DNA from: Wolfiporia cocos
Lineage: Eukaryota > Basidiomycota > Agaricomycetes > Polyporales > Phaeolaceae
Direction of reading: 5' to 3'
Assembly (NCBI GenBank): GCA_029448655.1
Contig: JACCLO010000001.1
Location: 3,658,001 to 3,722,000, forward strand
Length of the DNA: 64,000 nucleotides
Shown here: one piece after another, positions 54,135 through 61,131 of the stretch
Numbering within the stretch: the stretch's first letter is position 1
How the letters are laid out: each line of letters opens with the position of its first letter
Translations under genes and position numbers: made by a program
The notes under the pieces: model-generated
Told to the model about the DNA's origin: nothing
The model's input: the letters and a program-made list of their open reading frames with translations, nothing else
Database searches by the model: none

Positions 54135-56032
54135 TCAGGGGATGCCGTATTGTGAGTATATCTTTCGATGGAATATTTCTGCGGCCCCTTTGCTTGTAAT
54201 TGTTTTGTCGCATGGGGTGAGAGAGATGGCCTTGGATAGGCCATGGTCGACAATCACCATCATGGAGTCATACTTTCCGACTCTTGGCAGGTCGGTGACA
54301 AAATCGACTGAGCACTGTGAGAAGGGGAGGGCGTCTTCCCGTGTCGGTATTGGTTGCAAAGGGGGTTTTAGCGGATTTCTATCAGGTTTCATCTGTTGAC
54401 AGATTGCACAGCCCCGGACGTATTCCGCTATCATTGTTCTCATGTCAGGCCACCAAAAATGGGTCGTAACCTGTACCGTTGTACCCCAGATCCCAGGGTG
54501 TCCGGCCGGGATCGTGTCGTGGTATTTTGAGATGACGTCCCGTCGAAGGTCCTCGTCTTTTGGCATGTACATCCTGCCCCTGTAGAGCAGTATTCCATCC
54601 GTTTGTTGCCATTCATCTGCGGTGGTTCTCGCGGGGAATTCGCCTGTGCCCCCTAGCACACGGATCGCCTGTTCCGCAGATTCATCTCGATCGTTGGCGT
54701 TTTTGATTCGATCAATGATTGGGATCTGGATTGCATGGACGACGAGTTCGTCTGGAATCATGGTGATTCCCTCGTTGTCTTCGTTGCTTTCGTCCAGGTG
54801 GTACAACCTGGAAAGTGTATCGGCCATGACTAGTTTCCTTCCGGGGACGTGCTGCAATTTCAGGTCGAATTGCGAAAGGAATAGATGCCATCTCGCTTGT
54901 CGCCGATTTAGGCGCTGTGCGCTTCTCCAGTACGTCAGGTTCTGATGATCACTTCGGATCAAGATCCGATGCGGTGCTCCTTCTAATAGGTGCCGCCATT
55001 CTTCTAATGCTCGGACTATTCCGAGTAGTTCGCGATCGTAGATTTCGTAGTTCCGTTCTGTTGATGTCAGGGATTGTGAGAGATATCCCACTGGCCGTTC
55101 GCGCCCTGTTTCATCTGTTTGTTTCAGCACTGCTCCTGTGGCGAACTGAGATGCATCTGTTTCAAGGATGAATGGTTTCTCCTTGTCTGGCGTTCCTAGC
55201 GCGGGCGCCGTCGTGAATGCCCGTTTCATGAAGTTGAACGCTCTCTGTTCTTTGTCCGTCCACTGGAACCCTGTTCCTGTGACCGTTTTTGTGAGGTCTA
55301 CCAGGGGTCGTGCGTGCGTTGAGTAGTGGTCGATGAATTTTCGATAGAAGTTCGCAAACCCTAGGAATGATCTGACTTCCTTGAGATTTCGTGGAGTCGG
55401 CCATTCTTTAATCCCGTTGAGTTTCGCTGGGTCCATCTGGATGTTCCCTGGGGTGATGACTAGCCCTAGGAACTCAACTCGGTCGACGCCGAAGGCGCAT
55501 TTCTCGGGTTTCACGAAGAGGTGGTTGTCCACTAATTTCTGAAGGATCCGCCATTCCCGTTCTTTGTGTGTTTTCTCATCTTCTGAGAAAACGAGGATGT
55601 CGTCCATATAAACAAGCACCCATCCTTCGAGGATTTCTTCTTTCAGGATTTCATTCATCATTGCCTGAAAGGTCCCGGGTGCGTTGCACAATCCGAAAAA
55701 CATAACTGTGGGCTCGTACAACCCTCTGTTCGTTTTGAAGGCTGCTTTCCATTCGTCTCCCTTCTTGATCCGCACGTTGTTGTATCCCGCTCTAAGGTCC
55801 ATTTTTGTGAAGATCTTTGCTCCTTTTAGCTTTTCCAGGAGCTCTGAGATCAGTGGCAAGGGATAGACGTTCTTTATCGTCCCTTCGTTCAGATATCGAT
55901 AATCTTGACAGGGTCGTAGGCCGCTGTCTTTCTTTGGAACGAAAAAGAATGGTGACACCATCGGGGATTTTGAAGGGACTATGAATCCCTTGGCCAGATT
56001 TTCTTTTAGGAATTCGTCCAGCGCCTGTTGTT
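54135..56032 (-). pseudogene. Gypsy-1 pol: RT, RNase H and integrase N-terminal part, ending at an in-frame TGA
   Basis: The frame resumes at the solo-LTR duplication (QQALDEFLKENLAKGF). RT motifs are SPFFFVPKKD, LRPCQDYRYLN and the catalytic VYMDDILVF. The RNase H block has ILETDASQFATGAVL and YEIYDRELLGIVRALEEW. The integrase HHCC zinc finger lies around HPGIWGTTVQVTTHFWWPDM and CAICQQMK, and the first catalytic Asp is in CSVDFVTDLP. A TGA at 54135-54137 replaces the codon between YGIP and KIISDRG, where related elements have a basic residue (CGA to TGA is the simplest change). Otherwise the frame is intact. Confidence 0.9.
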
Positions 56033-56597
56033 TGACACGGTTCACCCCTTGGGGGGTACCCTCATCCCTCGCTAGTATGGTATGGGCGCCGCTGCACGCG
56101 CGCGCTCCTCTCCTCTTAGTTACCCTTCAGTCGCGCCCTAGATACCTCTACAGATCATCTGACTTAGTAGGCGAGCGCTCGTCAGGCAGCGCGCGTGCCA
56201 GGTACGCCACGTGATAGGTCACCTCCTCGTTACATGTAGTATAACATCACAGTCACTCTTAGTTACATGCGCACAGACCTGTACTTTAGGGCGACTAGTT
56301 CTACTGCCTCCACATGTATATAGGTAGCAGCGGATGGGGCTTACTCCCCATCCTTTAGATTCTCGTCAATGGTGTAACAACCCCTGCTTACTATCGCTGT
56401 GATGCCTGCTGGCCCGGGGCCCACATCTCTGCGTCCTTGTCTGTGAGCCACCGCCGCTATCTCGACGCACGTCAGGGAATGGCGTGTCATCCCATGTGCC
56501 TCTACGTTCAGCGCTGGTGCGGTGCCTTGTAGACTCGACTGACGTCGAGTATGGTTCCCCCTGAGCCCAGGGGTAGCACAGACGTAAGTCTGTGACA
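56033..56597 (+). mobile_element. Solo LTR C inserted in Gypsy-1 RT
   Basis: The 565-bp unit starts TGACACGGTTCACCCC and ends GTAAGTCTGTGACA. It is flanked by the perfect duplication TTGTT (56028-56032 and 56598-56602). Its sequence is related to LTR B (59,099) in opposite orientation. A TGTATATAGG box is near 56,315. Removing it with one duplication rejoins the pol frame as PKEQQALDEF. Confidence 0.88.
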
Positions 56598-57490
56598 TTG
56601 TTCTTTAGGCGAGAGTGCGTAGACTTTGCAGTCTTTCGGCACGAAATCGGGTTTTAATTTGATTGTGTGGTCCTATGGTCTCGACGGGGGGAACGCTGCT
56701 GCGGACTCCTTGCTGAACACCTTGGCGAAGTCCAGTAGGTGTTTCGGGACCATCTCCTCAATCGTTCGTTCTGGTTCGGGGGTTTTCTGCGCGAATTCCT
56801 GGGATTTCGTCAGCGCTTTCCTGACAGCGTTGATGATTTGTATCTTTGTTCGGAACTTCTTTTGCGTCTCCCCTTTCTTTCCTATGATCCTGGGGTTATC
56901 TTTTGCAAAGCGTCGGATTGCTTCGTACTCTTCGGGAGTATAGAGCCGTTGCGCTGTTTCTTCTGGCTGGTCCGTGGATCCAAACCCTTTCTCCCCTCGT
57001 TCTGTTTCATCTAGGTCGTCAACCTCTATAATGTCGGGGGTGAGGTGCCGTTCGAAAATTATCTGGGCTATTCGCATGCCCGGGACAATTCTATGTGCCT
57101 TGTCCAAGTAGTTGAAGACGATGGCTCCGACGTCTCCTCGGTAGTCTGAGTCTATGATTCCGGCTTGTACTACCAATCCGTGTCTGAGGGTGTTGCCTGA
57201 TTGTCCGGCCAACCTTCCATACGATCCCTTCGGGATCTTCATTTTTACTCCTGTGGAGACGAGTTTCCATCCTCCGGCGGGAATCTCGGTTTCTTCTGCA
57301 GCGTAAAGGTCGTACCCTGCAGCTTCTTGGGTCCCCCTTGTTGGAATTTTCCCTTCTGGGGCAACTACCATTTCTACCGTATCCATTCGGATCGTGGTTT
57401 CCTGTTTCTTTTCTTCTGCCCCTAGTATTGATCGTACATCGACTGTCTGGTCCTTCCAGTCGATTGTGGGGTTTTCGTCTTTTAGCCACC
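56598..57490 (-). pseudogene. Gypsy-1 pol: protease end, dUTPase domain and RT entry, with a TAG stop
   Basis: Reading from 57,490 leftwards: YGWLKDENPTIDWKD closes the protease after the inserted element. A full-length trimeric-type dUTPase follows at about 57,380-56,973. Its motifs are 1 AAGYDLYAAEE, 2 GRLAGQSGNTL (Gln where Arg is usual), 3 AGIIDSDYRGDVGAIVFN, 4 GMRIAQIIF and 5 ERGEKGFGSTD. dUTPase hydrolyses dUTP and limits uracil in cDNA. Then come LYTPEEYEAIR, HLLDFAKVFSKE and PPSRP, followed by a TAG where related elements have Trp before DHTIKLKP. The first 23 codons of the frame to the right (57,560-57,492) come from the inserted LTR, not from pol. Confidence 0.85.
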
Positions 57491-57495
57491 CATAC

Positions 57496-58072
57496 TGACA
57501 CAGACGTACTCGGATGTGGGGACCTGCCCTAGGCAGGGGTGAATCCCCAAGGTCTTGCACCTCAAGAGCCAGCTAGCAGCGTAGTCGCAGAGGCATTCCC
57601 TCGGAATGATGGAAGTCGTCGTACAGGATACTTACGATGACGTGCTGGCAGAGCTCAAGAAGGAGAGGACGCCCTAAGGCGAGTCGCACACAGAGCTGAG
57701 TATGAAAGGAGCCTAAGCTCAGTTGTCGAGAATCTTAGAGATGGGGAATAAGCCCACATCTCGTCGTATCTTATATACATGCGCGAACGGTACGCTAAGT
57801 GTCTACCCTTAAGTGCTGGCCTGTGCGCAGCACCGCCCTAACAGCTGAGGTAAGTAATTACATAAGCGAGGCATGTGATACATAATGTGACCGTGGCATG
57901 AGTACCTGAGGCGCGCGCTACCCTACAGCGCTAACCTAACAGTCAGGTGACCTAACAGACTCTGAGACGTACGTGGAGGTGGCTGAGGCATAGAGGAGCG
58001 GCGTACGCCTAGCGCCGCCCGTATAACCTATAGCGAGGGTTGTTACTATATCCCCCCGGATATTCTGTGACA
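57496..58072 (-). repeat. 3' LTR of the non-autonomous element
   Basis: 577 bp; on minus it begins TGTCACAGAATATCC and ends GTACGTCTGTGTCA. It contains the promoter-like CATGTATATAAGA at about 57,771-57,783. Confidence 0.88.
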
Positions 58073-58868
58073 TTACCCCCCCTCCTAAAAAACGTCGTCC
58101 CTGACGTTCTACCTATCATCCTACGATCCTCGCATCCTTGGTTAGTTATTTAGCACCTGGCCCATCCCTTGCGACGTAGGGTGGGGAGCATCCAAGTGGG
58201 CGGTCCGTCCGCCAGTGGAGCAGTAAAGAGCACGCGCCTTCAGGAGACATTGGGGTGCGGTAGCGGCATTCCCTGTTTCCTTACATCCCGCAACGTGAGT
58301 GAACAAGGCTCTCTAGAGGTGAGCGGGCCCATCGGAGGTTGTGGTAATGTCTAGATCATTCCGCCTCCTAGGACTGACGCCGACATTGATGAGCGTGGCG
58401 CACCGACCTCGGGGTATGTGGTTTGCGCTATCGGAGAAGTAGTCGGTGTGGTTGCTGTTGTCTGACCTTCGTGACTGTCGGTGTGGGGTTGGAGACCCTT
58501 GCGGGTTCCTTCGCATACCCACTAGTCAAAGATTTTCGAGTTTGGCTCCTGCCGCCCAGGATAATGGATGTCCTGCACTAGACCTCCACGCGCACACTGC
58601 CTTGTCAGGCGAGTGGCGGCGGGCCCTCAAGCGCGGCTTATGGACATTCGATCCGGCTACCCAGTGTTCGATGGGGGGCGGACTTACTTTCTCATTCCCT
58701 ATGGCCGCTTTGCCTGGGTTAACGCTTAGTGGGGGCTCGTAAGAGTACGAACCTCTGGTTCTTCTACCAGAGGCTGCCCCGCCGCGTTGCCATGGCGACC
58801 TATAGGTAGAGAACCCTCGGCACAAGCGCGGGGAATGCAAGGGGGGAGGTAAGATATCTCTAAGATTA
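58073..58868. other. Internal region of the non-autonomous element, non-coding
   Basis: These 796 bp have no domain of gag or pol. The left end carries the polypurine tract and the phrase AACGTCAGGGACGACG (minus) next to the LTR. The right end next to the other LTR reads TAATCTTAGAGATATC on minus, the place of the primer-binding site; the tRNA primer was not identified. Confidence 0.6.
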
Positions 58869-60036
58869 TGACACAGACGTACTCGGATGTGGGGACCTGC
58901 CCTAGGCAGGGGTGAATCCCCAAGGTCTTGCACCTCAAGAGCCAGCTAGCAGCGTAGTCGCAGAGGCATTCCCTCGGAATGATGGAAGTTGTCGTACAGG
59001 ATACTTACGATGACGTGCTGGCAGAGCTCAAGAAGGAGAGGACGCCCTAAGGCGAGTCGCACACAGAGCTGAGTATGAAAGGAGCCTAAGCTCAGTTGTG
59101 TCACAGACTTACCAGTCTGTGCGACCCTGGCTACAGGGGAACCCTCACAACCCTCCACAAGTCCATGACGACGCACAACGTTGTACTCATAGGACAACCC
59201 CCGGCGGACTCATAGGTCCATCCCGTAGGTGCCCAGCCGTCGAAGGTCCCCAGACGGCGGAATACGTAGTCACAGACGAGGAAGAGAGGATGAGGCCCCG
59301 GGCCAGCAGCAACGCAGACTGATTGTAAGAGAGGAGCTTGCGCTCATAGACGAGAATCCTAAAGATGGGGCTGTAAGGCCACCATCTTGTCGTATATATA
59401 CATACATGAGCGTAGTACCTACGAGTCCAGCCCTAAAGTAATGGCCTGTGCGCATTAACTACCGGGCACATGACAAGTAACGCTGTATGTGATAATGTGA
59501 CCATGAGTGACAGTATGATGAGACGCGCGCTACCCTACAGCGCTAACCGATGCAGTCAGGTGATCTATATACTCGAGAACTAACGTGAGACAAAGCGTTA
59601 GTGTAGCGGAGCGGCGTACGCCTAGCGCCGCCCATACAGCTAACGTGAGTGGAGTCAGGTACCCCCCCAGGGATATCCGTGACAAGTTGTCGAGAATCTT
59701 AGAGATGGGGAATAAGCCCACATCTCGTCGTATCTTATATACATGCGCGAACGGTACGCTAAGTGTCTACCCTTAAGTGCTGGCCTGTGCGCAGCACCGC
59801 CCTAACAGCTGAGGTAAGTAATTACATAAGCGAGGCATGTGATACATAATGTGACCGTGGCATGAGTACCTGAGGCGCGCGCTACCCTACAGCGCTAACC
59901 TAACAGTCAGGTGACCTAACAGACTCTGAGACGTACGTGGAGGTGGCTGAGGCATAGAGGAGCGGCGTACGCCTAGCGCCGCCCGTATAACCTATAGCGA
60001 GGGTTGTTACTATATCCCCCCGGATATTCTGTGACA
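58869..60036 (-). repeat. 5' LTR of the non-autonomous element, split by LTR B
   Basis: 58869-59098 and 59690-60036 add to 577 bp, exactly the length of the partner LTR, once the 586-bp insert and one AGTTG copy are removed. Confidence 0.9.
59099..59684 (-). mobile_element. Solo LTR B, youngest insertion of the stack
   Basis: On minus it begins TGTCACGGATATCCC and ends AGTCTGTGACA, with the duplication AGTTG at 59094-59098 and 59685-59689. It lies inside the 5' LTR of the non-autonomous element, so it postdates that insertion. Its start and its TATA-region phrase are related to the LTR it sits in. Confidence 0.9.
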
Positions 60037-60393
60037 CATACCCTAGAATCATATTCTCTGTTCCGATTGATCCTACTAGGAATCGGACTTTTCGCGTTTT
60101 CTGGGTTTTCGGATATCGTAGTAGTATGGTGGCTTCTCGGTCTATTCGCCCATCTTTGTTTTCTGTTCCGTCAACATTTTTGACGATGATCGGGTTTTTC
60201 AAGGGTTGCGTGGGCACCTTGTATTTTTCTACCACTCTGCTGTGGATCAGGTTCAACATTGCTCCTGAGTCGATTAGTGCATTGCACTTCACGGGTTTTG
60301 CCAGCGTCATGATTACCGGGATGAAGAGGGATCGATTCTTCTCAAACGAGGTAATTACATGCGCTGCTTTTTCGGAGGGTAAGACCGTGGGCT
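60037..60393 (-). pseudogene. Gypsy-1 pol: aspartic protease N-terminal part
   Basis: The frame contains the catalytic motif ALIDSGAMLNLI and continues to GTENMILGY, where the CATAC insertion cuts it; the protease resumes at GWLKDENP on the other side. Upstream LPSEKAAHVITSFEKNRS is the linker towards gag, cut at 60,393 by the Gypsy-2 LTR. Confidence 0.85.
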
Positions 60394-61092
60394 TGACACA
60401 GACTAGACTGTGGGACTCACACTATAACCTTATAGGCGACTTGAAGGAGTTGCAGAAGGTTGGTGAGGAGGCTAGTGGGCGCAAGCAGAGATGGTATGTA
60501 ACTGTGCGAATGCAGAGAACAAATCTAAGGCTTATCCGCAGTGATAGCCCTACTTATATACATGCTTTGTTTGGTTACCGGTAAGGGAGCCAAACATGAA
60601 GGTGGTCTGTGCGCAGACATAACTAATATGGTTAAGTCGTAAACTACAATAGACCATGTGCGCCGGTAATGGCCGCACCAGTAAGATCATTTGTTTGGAC
60701 CGTAGGTCCATGTTGTGGAAGTGGCTGTAGCTACGTTAGTAAGCCATGCATGTGATTCTTATATACCGGTATCGGGATATGAGTAATCGTAAGGGCATTG
60801 GCATGTGATAACGAGCGGGCCGCTTATCCAATCGTACTGACATAGCCCGGTATCGGGATATGAGTAGAGCGCGTGACACCGGAGGTTAGTCCGCTGAGTC
60901 ATTGACGCGTACAAGCGTGTTATGTACGTGTTGTTATGACAAGTGGACGTATACCGCGTTGTGTACGTGTTGTTTGGTTGCGTGTACGTGTAGACGGGCG
61001 CTTAGCAGCGTAAGTGTCTACAAGGTCGTAGAAATACCAGATAAATAGGTAAAAATACGGGAAAAATAGTGGCATGTCCCAAATCTGTGACA
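60394..61092 (-). repeat. 3' LTR of Gypsy-2
   Basis: 699 bp; on minus it begins TGTCACAGATTTGGGACATG and ends CAGTCTAGTCTGTGTCA. A TATATAAGT box is near 60,550 (minus). It includes one GCCATTACCGGC motif (60,662-60,673). The adjacent AGAGGGGGTAA on minus (61,093-61,103) is the polypurine tract. Confidence 0.88.
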
Positions 61093-61131
61093 TTACCCCC
61101 TCTTCAGGTTTCATTGTCCCTAATGGAACGA

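Larger units (their letters stand above)
57496..60036 (-). mobile_element. Non-autonomous two-LTR retrotransposon (TRIM/LARD-like), inserted in the Gypsy-1 protease
   Basis: Two 577-bp LTRs in the same orientation (57496-58072, and 58869-60036 after removing LTR B) flank 796 bp of sequence without a recognisable gene. The LTRs differ at one base in my comparison (57617 against 58990, C/T). The whole is bounded by the perfect duplication CATAC (57491-57495 and 60037-60041). On the minus strand a polypurine stretch AGGAGGGGGG at about 58,076-58,085 precedes the 3' LTR, which starts TGTCACAGAATATCC. Near-identical LTRs mean a recent insertion driven by enzymes of an autonomous relative. Confidence 0.88.

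Noticed and set aside
56603..57560. A host dUTPase gene
   Set aside because: The dUTPase is continuous with protease and RT sequence of Gypsy-1 on the same strand; the apparent start belongs to an inserted LTR.
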